Assembly: GCF_001687665.2 (NCBI RefSeq)
Contig: NZ_CP016543.2
Coordinates: 1,550,001-1,614,000 of the forward strand
Direction of reading: 5' to 3'
From: Planococcus donghaensis
GTDB lineage: Bacteria > Bacillota > Bacilli > Bacillales_A > Planococcaceae
DNA: 64,000 nucleotides
How positions within the stretch are numbered: the first letter of the stretch is position 1; each line of letters starts with the position of its first letter. The notes under the pieces were generated by a model, which was given only the letters and a program-made list of their open reading frames with translations, was not told the DNA's origin and searched no databases. This document shows, piece after piece, positions 27,651-35,636 of this stretch. The translations under genes were made by a program, and so were the position numbers.

Positions 27651-27680
27651 AATGTAACTTATTAGCAAGTAAGTTACATT
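27651..27680. repeat. Array palindrome P2
   Basis: Arms AATGTAACTTA and TAAGTTACATT with an 8-base loop. It touches the stop codon of the minus-strand gene at 27680. Confidence 0.85.
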
Positions 27681-28294
27681 TAATCTTCATTGTTTACAAT
27701 CGATGTTCCAACTGGAAAATAGCTGGTCAGCTTTTCAATTGTCGAAAAACGAGGTTCGGTTGTATAGAGATTTAACCCATCCCCGTCATGCCAAATTTCG
27801 ATAACTGTCGATGCACCATTCATATCAAAGTGAGGCCATATCGAGGTCTTCTCACGTCCAAACCAGCTCTTTCCTATCACGGATTTATACACGATATTAT
27901 CCGAGAAAGAAAAGGCGTAGAAGTTATTACAAGTTGCTATCCAAAAAGTTTCTTGTAAAACAAAAGTCAGTGAAGAAGGTTTTTCGATTGTGAGTTTAAA
28001 AACAGGAAAACGTTTGTTTTTCAAACCCTCAAATTTTAAAGAGTATTCAATGTTTTTGCCTTGGAAAAGGCGTTCTAAATCCTCTTCCATGCCACTAAAC
28101 GGTTCAAATGTAAGATAGATTGGAAACAGGAATTTTGTACAAATGAACTCAACGAGTAGTTCACCTGTTGAATCAGGATCAGCAATAGAGTCAAAAGGAG
28201 CCATATGAAACTTCTCAATGGTTTGACCCTCCTCACACAAAAGCATTTCTCCATCCGACCTAATAGTTTCAGGAATGATAAAAACCTTATCCAT
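27680..28294 (-). CDS. Hypothetical protein
   Basis: 204 residues, cytosolic and mainly beta; no family recognised. Aromatic-rich segments include FPIYLTFEPFSGMEEDLERL, TFWIATCNNFYAFSFSDN and TSIWPHFDMNGASTVIEIWH. The ATG at 28294 follows AAAGGAGG on the minus strand. It lies alone between palindromes P2 and P3, so it is one cassette. An immunity role is possible by context only. Confidence 0.6.
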   Translation of the reverse strand: MDKVFIIPETIRSDGEMLLCEEGQTIEKFHMAPFDSIADPDSTGELLVEFICTKFLFPIYLTFEPFSGMEEDLERLFQGKNIEYSLKFEGLKNKRFPVFKLTIEKPSSLTFVLQETFWIATCNNFYAFSFSDNIVYKSVIGKSWFGREKTSIWPHFDMNGASTVIEIWHDGDGLNLYTTEPRFSTIEKLTSYFPVGTSIVNNED

Positions 28295-28380
28295 ACGTTT
28301 CGCCTCCTTTACATTGAAGAATATGTCTTGTTCTTAGTATTACACTTTTATCTAGAATTTGCAGTTTACATAACGATGGT

Positions 28381-28414
28381 TGAATGCAACTTATGTGTAA
28401 TTAAGTTACATTCA
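28381..28414. repeat. Array palindrome P3
   Basis: TGAATGCAACTTA and its near-complement TAAGTTACATTCA, one mismatch, loop of 8. Confidence 0.85.
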
Positions 28415-28441
28415 GATTGACTATTAAAGGGGGAGAGGCAA

Positions 28442-28942
28442 ATGAAGTTCAGTGTATTAGAAAGAGCATTAGAAAATAATGACGTGGAAAAAGTAGAACT
28501 ATTATTGGGTGAAATGTCCGCTGATCAACATCAGGAAGCAACCAAAATACTGATAAAGCACCTCACCCAAACTGAAGACAAGAATTTAAGAAATTTGCTT
28601 GCTATTGCCTTACGAGATATTGGAAATGAAGAAGCAGTTTCTCCTTTGATTAACTTGCTTAACGATTCCAGGACACTCGGAAGTAGGGGAACTTTATTGT
28701 ACGCATTAGAACTTTTTGATTGTACGGCGCATTTAGAGATACTCATCCATCAGTTTTTAACTGGAAATTATGAAGTACAAGCAGGTGCTTATCAACTTAT
28801 AGAATCCATGAACAGAAACGTATCTGGCGATGTATTATTGAAATCCCTGCAAAAGGTAAAAGAGCGACTGGACGAGATTGAAAGACAGCAAGAATTACAT
28901 AGCGATATATTAGATTTTCTGTTTGATTTGAATGTAACTTAA
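28442..28942 (+). CDS. HEAT-repeat protein
   Basis: 166 residues, all-helical, with HEAT/armadillo-type repeats: LRNLLAIALRDIGNEEAVSPL followed by LINLLNDSRTLGSRGTLLYA and YEVQAGAYQLIESM. Such proteins are scaffolds for protein binding and occur as immunity or toxin-associated proteins. It has a GGGGGAGAGG ribosome site 6 bases before ATG 28442. Its last codons (DLNVT and stop) are encoded by the left arm of palindrome P4, so the repeat has supplied the C-terminus. Confidence 0.75.
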   Translation: MKFSVLERALENNDVEKVELLLGEMSADQHQEATKILIKHLTQTEDKNLRNLLAIALRDIGNEEAVSPLINLLNDSRTLGSRGTLLYALELFDCTAHLEILIHQFLTGNYEVQAGAYQLIESMNRNVSGDVLLKSLQKVKERLDEIERQQELHSDILDFLFDLNVT

Positions 28943-28962
28943 TACTAATTAAGTTACATTCA
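28929..28962. repeat. Array palindrome P4, overlaps a stop codon
   Basis: TGAATGTAACTTAA and TTAAGTTACATTCA with loop TACTAA, perfect arms. Bases 28929-28942 are also the last codons and stop of the HEAT gene. Confidence 0.9.
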
Positions 28963-29012
28963 GATTTTATGAAAGTGCGTTTTATTTTATTTGACTAACA
29001 GGAGGGACTAGT

Positions 29013-29438
29013 TTGGATGTTACCAAAGTGATGGCTTACTTCTGCTTAGTAGGTGACCATTTTCCACTTGAAGAAATTACCGAAGTACTGACCATTAAAC
29101 CGACTGAAACTTATACTAAAGGCGATATTATTGAAAAAAATAGAGCTACTACGTTTTCACCAGAAGTAAGGAAAAGAGTAGAAACCGATTGGACGCTGAG
29201 TACAGGATATCAAAATTCATACGACATCAATGACCAGTTGAAATCACTGTTGAATTTTCTTGAAGGAAAACAAAAAGACATAATCAGACTAAAAAAGAAA
29301 TACAAATTAACATCTATTTTTATAATCGTCATAGAAGTTGGAAAGAACCAAACACCTGCAATGTGTCTCGAAAAGGAGATCATTGATTATGCAAGTGCAA
29401 TCGGTGCTGAAATACATTTCGATTTATACGTAATGTAG
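29013..29438 (+). CDS. DUF4279 protein
   Basis: 141 residues. The family pattern is present: an N-terminal YFCLVGDHFPLEEITEVLTI, a middle W-rich strand TDWTLSTGYQNSYDINDQL and a C-terminal EIIDYASAIGAEIHFDLYV. DUF4279 proteins are widespread in polymorphic-toxin immunity loci. It starts at TTG 29013 with AGGAGGGA upstream; the nearby ATG is out of frame. It lies alone between palindromes P4 and P5. Confidence 0.82.
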   Translation: MDVTKVMAYFCLVGDHFPLEEITEVLTIKPTETYTKGDIIEKNRATTFSPEVRKRVETDWTLSTGYQNSYDINDQLKSLLNFLEGKQKDIIRLKKKYKLTSIFIIVIEVGKNQTPAMCLEKEIIDYASAIGAEIHFDLYVM

Positions 29439-29486
29439 CTAAAACTTAAATTTTATGAACCACTTGTAGAACATGTTTGCTGGATT

Positions 29487-29519
29487 TGAATGTAACTAAC
29501 TCCAATTAAGTTACATTCA
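29487..29519. repeat. Array palindrome P5
   Basis: TGAATGTAACTAA and TTAAGTTACATTCA; one base shorter in the left arm than P4. Confidence 0.85.
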
Positions 29520-29574
29520 AAACTTGATTTCTTGGTAATGATATTCAGCGTTTTCAGGCAGTTAGGAGGCTCAA

Positions 29575-30075
29575 ATGAGCAAAAAAGAGTTTATAGAAGA
29601 GCTGAACGAAATTATTAAAGATCCCATCTTTATTGGGAACTCTATTGACGATCTGTTCAGTGAAACAGGAGAAAACACCTGGGGTATTTCAATGGGACAA
29701 GAGTTAGCAAATGAATTCACCATGGAAGAGTTGGTTTTATTCTTTACTCAAGTCCAAACCAATAGAAAAGAACAGATTACCCAAATTAGTGATCATCCCA
29801 TGATTTTTTATGCTTGGTTTGACTGGCAGGCTGCTAGCTTAAAGTTCAGTCTGATATCAGCTTTCCACGAAAAGTTGCCTTTTATCAGCCCATACAAAAC
29901 GATAGCGAGCATAGAACCCATCATTGCCGAATTTCTGCAATTTCAGTTTCATGACGGCTTCCCTATTGCCGATATTCAAGATGAAATTTCTGCCGATATG
30001 GGAGAGGAAGAAAAAATGAGTGAACCGTTAAATGTTTTTGCAGCTGTACTTTCTAATGACAGAGAACCCATGTAA
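29575..30075 (+). CDS. Hypothetical immunity-like protein
   Basis: 166 residues, acidic, mixed alpha/beta; no family recognised. Notable segments are WGISMGQELANEFTMEELVL, a Trp/aromatic strand MIFYAWFDWQAASLKFSLIS and LPFISPYKTIASIEPIIAEF. The ATG at 29575 has AGGAGG 6 bases upstream. It is alone between P5 and P6. Its role is inferred only from context. Confidence 0.62.
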   Translation: MSKKEFIEELNEIIKDPIFIGNSIDDLFSETGENTWGISMGQELANEFTMEELVLFFTQVQTNRKEQITQISDHPMIFYAWFDWQAASLKFSLISAFHEKLPFISPYKTIASIEPIIAEFLQFQFHDGFPIADIQDEISADMGEEEKMSEPLNVFAAVLSNDREPM

Positions 30076-30087
30076 CTAAGCTTAATC

Positions 30088-30121
30088 TGAATGTAATTTA
30101 ATTCTAATTAAGTTACATTCA
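30088..30121. repeat. Array palindrome P6
   Basis: TGAATGTAATTTAA and TTAAGTTACATTCA, one mismatch in the arms. Confidence 0.88.
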
Positions 30122-30170
30122 TAATAGTGCTTATCAAACAGTCCTGTATAAGTTTTTGAGAGGTAGGAAT

Positions 30171-30827
30171 ATGATGGATACGGAATTACAAAAAAAGATT
30201 ACGACATTGGTAGCTGACCGGAAACTGGAGACAGCTGAACGGTTATTAATTGATTACGTCGAGCAGAATCCCTATGACATCGAGGGATGGAATCGATTAA
30301 TTGTACTGGAAACGCTCACGCCATTTGAAGATTACGAACAAGCCGCTAACTTTGCTCGGAACGCCTTGCAGTACCACCCAACCAATCTGCTTTACTTTAT
30401 TCTGATTCTTTCTTTTACTCCCTGGTACCAAGGAGAACTGGATGACGAACTGGTAGAGCAAGCCGAAGAAGTACAACACAAAGAAAATCCGGAAATAGCA
30501 GCCATTATTTCACTGCTGCTTGCCGACCACTATCAGAGTAAAGATAAGGCTCATTACGAATTCTTATTAAAACGGTCAATCCAGGACTACCCATATATTG
30601 TTAGAAACTATACCGATTTAGGGCAGCATTATTTGCGATATGGAAAAAAGGAATCAGGGAAGGCATTGATAAAAAAAGGATTAGCCAATGTAAAATTCGT
30701 CTACATAGAGGGTGTATTCGACAACCATGACGATCTGGATGTTATCCGGTACATCAATGAAATGATAACGGGAGTCTTTACTACAGAATACAGTTATCGT
30801 GACTTGGAGAATTTGTTGCAGAAGTAA
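30171..30827 (+). CDS. TPR-like helical repeat protein
   Basis: About 218 residues, all-helical with TPR-like repeats: ERLLIDYVEQNPYDIEGWNR, YEQAANFARNALQYHPTNLL and YTDLGQHYLRYGKKESGKAL. ATG 30171 (or 30174) follows GAGAGGTAGGA and is preferred over GTG/ATG at 30156. It is the complete paralogue of the truncated gene at 30992. Probably a protein-binding scaffold; an immunity or regulatory role cannot be decided. It lies between P6 and P7. Confidence 0.72.
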   Translation: MMDTELQKKITTLVADRKLETAERLLIDYVEQNPYDIEGWNRLIVLETLTPFEDYEQAANFARNALQYHPTNLLYFILILSFTPWYQGELDDELVEQAEEVQHKENPEIAAIISLLLADHYQSKDKAHYEFLLKRSIQDYPYIVRNYTDLGQHYLRYGKKESGKALIKKGLANVKFVYIEGVFDNHDDLDVIRYINEMITGVFTTEYSYRDLENLLQK

Positions 30828-30859
30828 GCAGACCATGTTTGAATGACTTTTACTGATTC

Positions 30860-30895
30860 TGAATGTAATTTAATAGCAAGAAAGTTACTTCGGAA
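30860..30895. repeat. Array palindrome P7, degenerate
   Basis: The left arm TGAATGTAATTTAA is intact; the right arm is eroded (AAGAAAGTTACTTCGGA). Confidence 0.65.
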
Positions 30896-30991
30896 TCCTA
30901 GTTTAAAGCTGCAGGAAAAGACAGAGAATAAGGGGCAGTGTAGGTGGCGACGATAGGCTAGACACCAAATGTATGGATATGGGGTGAGAAC

Positions 30992-31438
30992 ATGAAGGGT
31001 GAAGAATTAAAGCGAAAAATAACAGCGTTAGTTAACGATGAAAAATTAGAGAATGCTGAAGCTTTATTGATCGATTATGTACAGATGAACCCCGACGATC
31101 TAGAAGGGTGGAATCGATTGATTCTGCTCGAAACACTGGATCCCCTTGAGGATTATGAACAGGCATCTGAGTACACCAGAGAGGCGCTGACATATCACAA
31201 CGACCAGCCGATTTATTTCGTTTTGATTTTGCTTTTTGCTCGCTTGCATAAGGGAGAGTTGGATTATGTGTTAGTTGAACAAGCAAGGAGTGCATTAAAC
31301 AAAGCAAATCCGAAAATTGCTTCCATGATTTCACTTCTACTTGCTAAATACTATGAAAGTAGAGATAGCATCCAATATGAAGCCGGTCCTTATTTTGTTG
31401 GAAACTACCTGGAATTGGGACAATATGTATCTGGATAA
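30992..31438 (+). CDS. TPR-like protein, C-terminally truncated paralogue
   Basis: 148 residues. Its first 115 or so residues align with the product of 30171: ALLIDYVQMNPDDLEGWNR, LETLDPLEDYEQASEYTREA and MISLLLAKYYESRD. About ten residues are missing after the YESRD segment, and the protein ends at GNYLELGQYVSG, where the paralogue continues for about 65 residues. It has a GGGGTGAG ribosome site. It is probably a decaying duplicate, or a shortened functional variant. Confidence 0.6.
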   Translation: MKGEELKRKITALVNDEKLENAEALLIDYVQMNPDDLEGWNRLILLETLDPLEDYEQASEYTREALTYHNDQPIYFVLILLFARLHKGELDYVLVEQARSALNKANPKIASMISLLLAKYYESRDSIQYEAGPYFVGNYLELGQYVSG

Positions 31439-31443
31439 AAATC

Positions 31444-31545
31444 ATGATGGGCGCACTTGTTGTATTTTCTGCAGTAATGCTCTATGTCATCCTTATTGTT
31501 CAAAGCTTGATGCATTTCGTGAAAACAAAAGGAGAAAGAGATTAA
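31444..31545 (+). CDS. Possible 33-residue membrane peptide
   Basis: A short frame from ATG 31444 encoding a single hydrophobic helix (GALVVFSAVMLYVILIVQ) with a basic tail FVKTKGERD. There is no AGGAGG site before it, so it may be the C-terminal remnant of a larger membrane protein joined to the truncated TPR gene. It sits between that gene and a good terminator. Confidence 0.3.
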   Translation: MMGALVVFSAVMLYVILIVQSLMHFVKTKGERD

Positions 31546-31550
31546 TAAGA

Positions 31551-31576
31551 AAAAGAGTCCTTTTGGGCTCTTTTTT
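31551..31576 (+). terminator. Intrinsic terminator
   Basis: Stem AAAAGAGTCC/GGGCTCTTTT with TTTT loop and further T. It ends the TPR gene pair. Confidence 0.85.
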
Positions 31577-31705
31577 GTTGAATATCGTTTGAGATTATTT
31601 GTACTTTTTTAACTTACTATGGGCTTTATGAAAGAATTCAAATGAAACCTATTGAAGAACTAGAAGCAGATAATCTCAAAGAGGAGTTAAGCTATTGAGA
31701 GTCAC

Positions 31706-32329
31706 TTACAATCGCCTCTTCTTGCCAACTTTATTGCCTACGAATGCGAATATTGAAATTCCGATCATTACTGCTGTGGTTTCTTTTAAGTCGAAATACA
31801 GAAAAGATGTCAGGGTATTATCCATCCAGCGATAAACAATTACTGCCCCGTATGAAATCAGAATTCCGAATGCTGCCCCAGCAACAGTTCCTGCTAAACT
31901 AAATCGTTTTGTATCGTGTTTGATGAAAAAGAAACCAGTTAGCATACAGAAAAAAGCTATTATATTAGGATATACATATAGCAATTCACTGTAACTAGGA
32001 TTAGTCCCAGTCCATTGGACAAAGAGTTTCAGTAAGTGAACGAGCCAAAATCCAAATCCTGCCCCAAGTAACAGACCAAACATATTTAGCCGCTCGTAAA
32101 AAACTATGAAAATGATAAATAGTAGCAGCATCAGTAGCAATTCACTATAAATTAGAAACACCAAAAGCCCGAAATCGGGTACAGACGATGCAGCTTCCGT
32201 AGAAGGTACCTGTACAATTTCTTTTAAATAAAAAGTATAGATTCCTTGTATTCCTCTACCTATACTAATTGTTGCCATTATAGCCGCTACTAATGAAATT
32301 AAAATACGCTTAAACCAAATCATAATCAA
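31706..32329 (-). CDS. Six-helix membrane protein, unknown
   Basis: 207 residues with about six membrane helices (near 7-28, 50-75, 80-100, 118-137, 146-168, 182-200) and a basic C-terminus KVGKKRRL. No family recognised. It starts at ATG 32329 or 32323; AAAAGGAGC on the minus strand lies upstream of both. It is one of the few minus-strand array genes and has no palindrome beside it. Confidence 0.62.
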   Translation of the reverse strand: MIMIWFKRILISLVAAIMATISIGRGIQGIYTFYLKEIVQVPSTEAASSVPDFGLLVFLIYSELLLMLLLFIIFIVFYERLNMFGLLLGAGFGFWLVHLLKLFVQWTGTNPSYSELLYVYPNIIAFFCMLTGFFFIKHDTKRFSLAGTVAGAAFGILISYGAVIVYRWMDNTLTSFLYFDLKETTAVMIGISIFAFVGNKVGKKRRL

Positions 32330-32426
32330 GCTCCTTTTTTCTATGATTGTAACAAATACTCATTAGCTTTGTGAGCGGATAAGAAAGAAAGCTCAGGAAA
32401 GGATGAATTAATCCCCAAAAATAGAG

Positions 32427-32686
32427 ATGGAATGTAGTGTTATTAGTACTATGGGAGAAAGTTATTTCGACAACAAATTTAGTAAATTAAAATTGCGTAG
32501 GAAAACTGATAGTTTACTGATCTTAAAACAGTTGGAAAGTGGAGGCCGAGTGACTATCAACTTGAAGAACGAGAAAGTATTTTCGGATTTCGTTTTTTCT
32601 TTTTTACTGAATCCGATATTATCGTTTCACGAAAAATGACGTTAGAACAAGTACTCGAAGGTAAAGATTATACAAAATGGATATAG
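32427..32686 (+). pseudogene. Small immunity-like gene split by a T-run frameshift
   Basis: The first frame (32427-32639) runs to ...NEKVFSDFVFSFLLNPIL. In the next frame the same point reads FLTESDIIVSRKMTLEQVLEGKDYTKWI and stops at 32686. The join lies in the T-rich stretch at 32592-32605, so a one-base change there restores a protein of about 86 residues. The restored C-terminus (EQVLEGKDYTKWI) looks like a genuine small acidic protein end. There is no clear ribosome site, so it is probably a decayed cassette. Confidence 0.5.
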
Positions 32687-32786
32687 TTCAATAAAATTAG
32701 AGAGATAGAAAAGGTGATAGTAGAAAACATGATTGATTTAAACAGGGGTTAGCAATAAAAGAAATAGAATGGGATAGGGGAAAATT

Positions 32787-33098
32787 ATGTTGAGTGTGTT
32801 AGTTGAATTAATTGGAGGACTATTTGGCGGTGTTGGCTATAGTGATACTTTAAACACGAGAAAAATTGATCGAAATATTGAACGATTAAATGAATGCGAT
32901 TGGTTTAAAAAGGTGTACGAGGATAAAAAGTATCATCGTTTATTTTTTGTAAATAAACGCGTCAGGCATTATTTACAAAGTACAGTTCGTATTAGGAGGA
33001 TTATTCGAAGCGATAAAGCACAAAAAAAGCTATTGCTTCTTCTTGATAAAGAAATAAAATCAGTACTTCCTTCTACAAAAAACAAAGACGCTAATTGA
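32787..33098 (+). CDS. Hypothetical small membrane-associated protein
   Basis: 103 residues: a hydrophobic N-terminus (SVLVELIGGLFGGVGY), then a strongly basic helical part with RHYLQSTVRIRRIIRSDK. No family recognised. The ATG has ATAGGGGAAAA upstream, a modest ribosome site. It is 30 bases ahead of the zinc-ribbon gene at 33129 and may be co-transcribed with it. Confidence 0.55.
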   Translation: MLSVLVELIGGLFGGVGYSDTLNTRKIDRNIERLNECDWFKKVYEDKKYHRLFFVNKRVRHYLQSTVRIRRIIRSDKAQKKLLLLLDKEIKSVLPSTKNKDAN

Positions 33099-33128
33099 GT
33101 AAGTAGCAAAACAGAAGGAGCGATAAAA

Positions 33129-33395
33129 ATGTTTTTTTGTAAAAAAACATTTGTCTGTTTGGTATGTGGATACGATCGATTACCAGGACCATTATATAAC
33201 GATGAGGGCATACCAAACGTTAGCTTGATTTGTTATTGTTGCGGTTTTCAACCAGGGTACGACGATGACGAACTAAGATATACCTTAGAAAGTTATCGGA
33301 CGGAGTGGGTCGAAAGCGGCGCAAACTGGTTTACTGAAAAAGAGAAGCCTGAGAAATGGGATTTGCAAGAACAGATAAAGAACATTAGGGTTTAA
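33129..33395 (+). CDS. Zinc-ribbon-type small protein
   Basis: 88 residues. Two Cys pairs, CLVCGYDRLPGPLY and SLICYCCGFQPGYDDDE, form a probable zinc ribbon, followed by YRTEWVESGANWF and a C-terminal WDLQEQIKNI. This CxxCGY...CxCCGF-x-x-GYDD pattern is common in small proteins beside polymorphic toxins and immunity genes in Bacilli; no formal name is recalled. The ATG has AGAAGGAGC upstream. A cassette-type 3' block and terminator follow. Confidence 0.75.
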   Translation: MFFCKKTFVCLVCGYDRLPGPLYNDEGIPNVSLICYCCGFQPGYDDDELRYTLESYRTEWVESGANWFTEKEKPEKWDLQEQIKNIRV

Positions 33396-33428
33396 TTCTA
33401 GTTCAGTTTATATATTATAGGTTTTCGG

Positions 33429-33467
33429 CAGAGAAGAAACTCAAGCATCAGTTTCTTCTCTGTTTTT
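33429..33467 (+). terminator. Cassette-type terminator
   Basis: Stem CAGAGAAGAAACT / AGTTTCTTCTCTG with T-run, preceded by the 3' block (TTTATATATTATAGG...TTTTCGGCAGA, 33409-33432). Confidence 0.88.
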
Positions 33468-33516
33468 GTAGCTGAAAAAGTGCAGTTTTACGAAGAATTT
33501 TATTTCCAAAATTATC

Positions 33517-33545
33517 TAGCTATTATTTAAAGTTCTAAGTATATT
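33517..33545 (+). promoter_or_regulatory. Promoter-like module, copy 3
   Basis: TAGCTA (33517-33522), 17-bp spacer, TATATT (33540-33545), with the conserved upstream block TTTTATTTCCAAAATTATC. The bases AAAGTGCAGTTTTACGAAG (33477-33495) are shared exactly with copy 5 at 42.4 kb. Confidence 0.7.
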
Positions 33546-33632
33546 TAATGAGTAGGTTTTAATTTTATAGATAAGATAAAACATGAAAACAGCTTCAGTA
33601 ATACCTAAAAAAAGTGAGTAAAGACTAGGGTT

Positions 33633-33666
33633 TTAATGTGCCCTATGTGCAGTTAAGTTGCATTCA
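33633..33666. repeat. Array palindrome P8, eroded left arm
   Basis: The right arm GTTAAGTTGCATTCA is good; the left arm reads TTAATGTGCCCTA. The flank AAAGACTAGGG just before it also precedes P1. Confidence 0.7.
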
Positions 33667-33739
33667 AAAATAATGACGATAACTAAGAAATAGATAGATT
33701 TTTTTAAGCGGCGCTGCCTAATTCCTGAATGGAAGGGAA

Positions 33740-34543
33740 ATGATCGTGATGCATTTGAAGGAAGAAACGCTTTTCAGAAGTGACCAGTGGCCCATTATTG
33801 ATGCGGATTGCAAAAAAGACCAGGTGATTGTTCTTTTGAAAGGTAAGGGTGAAAACATAGTCCAGTTAAACGGCCAGAAAATTTTCACTGGTCCAACTGG
33901 ACATTGGAAGATTCGGTTTACTCAAGAGCATTTTTGTCTCTTAAATCATACGACCTTATCTTTTTATACCCTGACAGGGGAATTGATTTTTGAATGTGAG
34001 GTCGGAAACGATATTTTTGAATTATTCCCCTATCGACAAGGCGTACTGTGTATTTATGGTGATGAAGGCGTGTTCGGAAAGAAACTCGGCAAAAACAGAT
34101 TAAATTACGCTGCACCCTTTCAGCATACAGAATCCTATTATGATATCGCTGTCCAGAATCAGCTAGTATACGACGCTCTTTTTGCCCGGTACAAACCTTA
34201 TACCTGCCTTAGTTTTGGTATGGATTCCAATCAGCTGTTCTTCTTAGATGCGCAGTTAAAGAGAGAAAGAACAATAGAGTTGCCTTTTTATACGGGCAAT
34301 ATCATCGCGTATGCACTTACCTATGAATTCGGAGTGTTTCTTGAAGAAAACCGGCTGTTGTTATGGCAATTTGAAACAACGGGGCAGGTTTCGGAATACC
34401 CTGGAGAGTTCACTTACAATACCAGAGCGATTTTTTCTCGCCACGAGTATTTGTTTATGACTGTTTCGGAAGAGAAAGTACAGGTTTTCAAACCAATCCT
34501 GAACAGTTGGTTAGCAACCAGCCGTGATCATGATGATTATTAA
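33740..34543 (+). CDS. Hypothetical beta-propeller-like protein
   Basis: 267 residues, almost all beta: repeated strands such as IVQLNGQKIFTGPTGHWKI, LSFYTLTGELIFECEVGN, LFFLDAQLKRERTIEL and LLLWQFETTGQVSEYPG suggest a small propeller. No family recognised. It starts at 33740 or, with better spacing from GGAAGGG, at 33749. It overlaps the next gene by 20 bases. It stands downstream of promoter-like module 3 and palindrome P8. Confidence 0.65.
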   Translation: MIVMHLKEETLFRSDQWPIIDADCKKDQVIVLLKGKGENIVQLNGQKIFTGPTGHWKIRFTQEHFCLLNHTTLSFYTLTGELIFECEVGNDIFELFPYRQGVLCIYGDEGVFGKKLGKNRLNYAAPFQHTESYYDIAVQNQLVYDALFARYKPYTCLSFGMDSNQLFFLDAQLKRERTIELPFYTGNIIAYALTYEFGVFLEENRLLLWQFETTGQVSEYPGEFTYNTRAIFSRHEYLFMTVSEEKVQVFKPILNSWLATSRDHDDY

Positions 34544-34769
34544 AGTTGACGGTTACTTCAACCAAGCCTTATTGACCGGTAAAAAATGTTCCAAGCAGCA
34601 ATTGAGGCAAATGTACCGACAAGCAGACCAATTAACTTTTGAGACTCGTGACTTTGCCAATGTGTTTTGCCAGCTTCATAACTTTGATCAACTTCCGTAT
34701 TCAGAGGATATAGAAGTTGATTTTGTCTTGGGTACGGATACCGGCAGAATATACTCTCCGAATTATTAA
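34524..34769 (+). CDS. Hypothetical small protein
   Basis: 81 residues; alternative starts are GTG 34524, ATG 34530 and ATG 34533. It contains KQQLRQMYRQADQLTFETR, VFCQLHNFDQLPYSEDIEV and DFVLGTDTGRIYSPNY. It resembles no family I can name. It overlaps the end of the preceding gene by about 20 bases and has no ribosome site of its own, so translation is probably coupled. Confidence 0.6.
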   Translation: MIMMIIKVDGYFNQALLTGKKCSKQQLRQMYRQADQLTFETRDFANVFCQLHNFDQLPYSEDIEVDFVLGTDTGRIYSPNY

Positions 34770-34947
34770 GTTTTAGGAACCATTTTTAAAGACTTTAAAG
34801 CCGGAATTCGAAAAAGATTGTAGGTTACATACCTCGAAATATCAGCAGTCAAAAAAGAAGGTGCTACTGTTAATTGTTTACTGTTGCTGCTTCAGGACAA
34901 TGAAAAGATAGTTAATTGAATACCATATCGGTAGAGGAGTTAGGAGA

Positions 34948-35394
34948 ATGTTAAAACGATTTTTGGCAGTTATTATCAGCACAATTATAGTATCATTGGG
35001 AATTTCTCTCCTCAATTATGTACCCCTAGGACAAAGAGAATCCGATGTATATTATTTTGGCATAGGGGAATATTTTCTTTTTGCTTCCTACATTTTCTTT
35101 ATCTTTTATGTTGTGATTGGCTTACCTATTTCATGGCTCTTGGATAAGTATCGAAAACGTTTACGAACAAAACCTGTCGTTATTCAATATTGTATTGGAG
35201 TATTGGTTTATTCACTAATGGGGTTGCTTTTAGGAACTGTGTACCATTTTGCGTTGGGAAGTATTCAATTTAACTTAAATATTTTTATCGAGACATTAGG
35301 ATATTGGTTTACTGCGGCTTTTTGTTATTTCCACGTTTTATGGATTTTCGAGAGAAGAACCATAAAAAAATCTCAAACATCGTCTTTAGGGTAG
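34948..35394 (+). CDS. Four-helix membrane protein, paralogue of 55664
   Basis: 148 residues with four membrane helices (about 5-24, 38-60, 78-103, 112-133). Closely related along its length to the protein at 55664: shared LLNYV-like and QRESD-x-YY, YLVIG-x-P-x-SW, DKYR and ETLG-x-W motifs. No family recognised. The ATG has TTAGGAG upstream. Possible membrane immunity protein. Confidence 0.68.
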   Translation: MLKRFLAVIISTIIVSLGISLLNYVPLGQRESDVYYFGIGEYFLFASYIFFIFYVVIGLPISWLLDKYRKRLRTKPVVIQYCIGVLVYSLMGLLLGTVYHFALGSIQFNLNIFIETLGYWFTAAFCYFHVLWIFERRTIKKSQTSSLG

Positions 35395-35426
35395 AGTTGG
35401 ACCAAGAGTCAAACAGTTAAATTTTC

Positions 35427-35458
35427 TGCAAATCAATCGCAATAGTCAGAAGTTGAAT
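35427..35458. repeat. 32-bp direct repeat, copy A
   Basis: CTGCAAATCAATCGCAATAG followed by TCAGAAGTTGAA; copy B is at 43011-43042 with one mismatch. Both lie shortly after the stop of an array gene. Confidence 0.75.
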
Positions 35459-35636
35459 AAGATGAGAAGAGGCGATATACAGCTGCATTTCTTTTTTATA
35501 ACTTAGAAAACGTCTGTTCCAAACATATACTTTAAGTGACCGCTAGTATAAATTTTTTTGTCATTTTGAAGGGTTTTTTCAAAACTAATCGAATAGAATA
35601 AGGGTTCCTATCCTACTTTAGAATGGAGGATTACCA

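Noticed and set aside
27136..30895. CRISPR array
   Set aside because: Spacings are 500-770 bp and contain genes; there are no short spacers and no cas genes.
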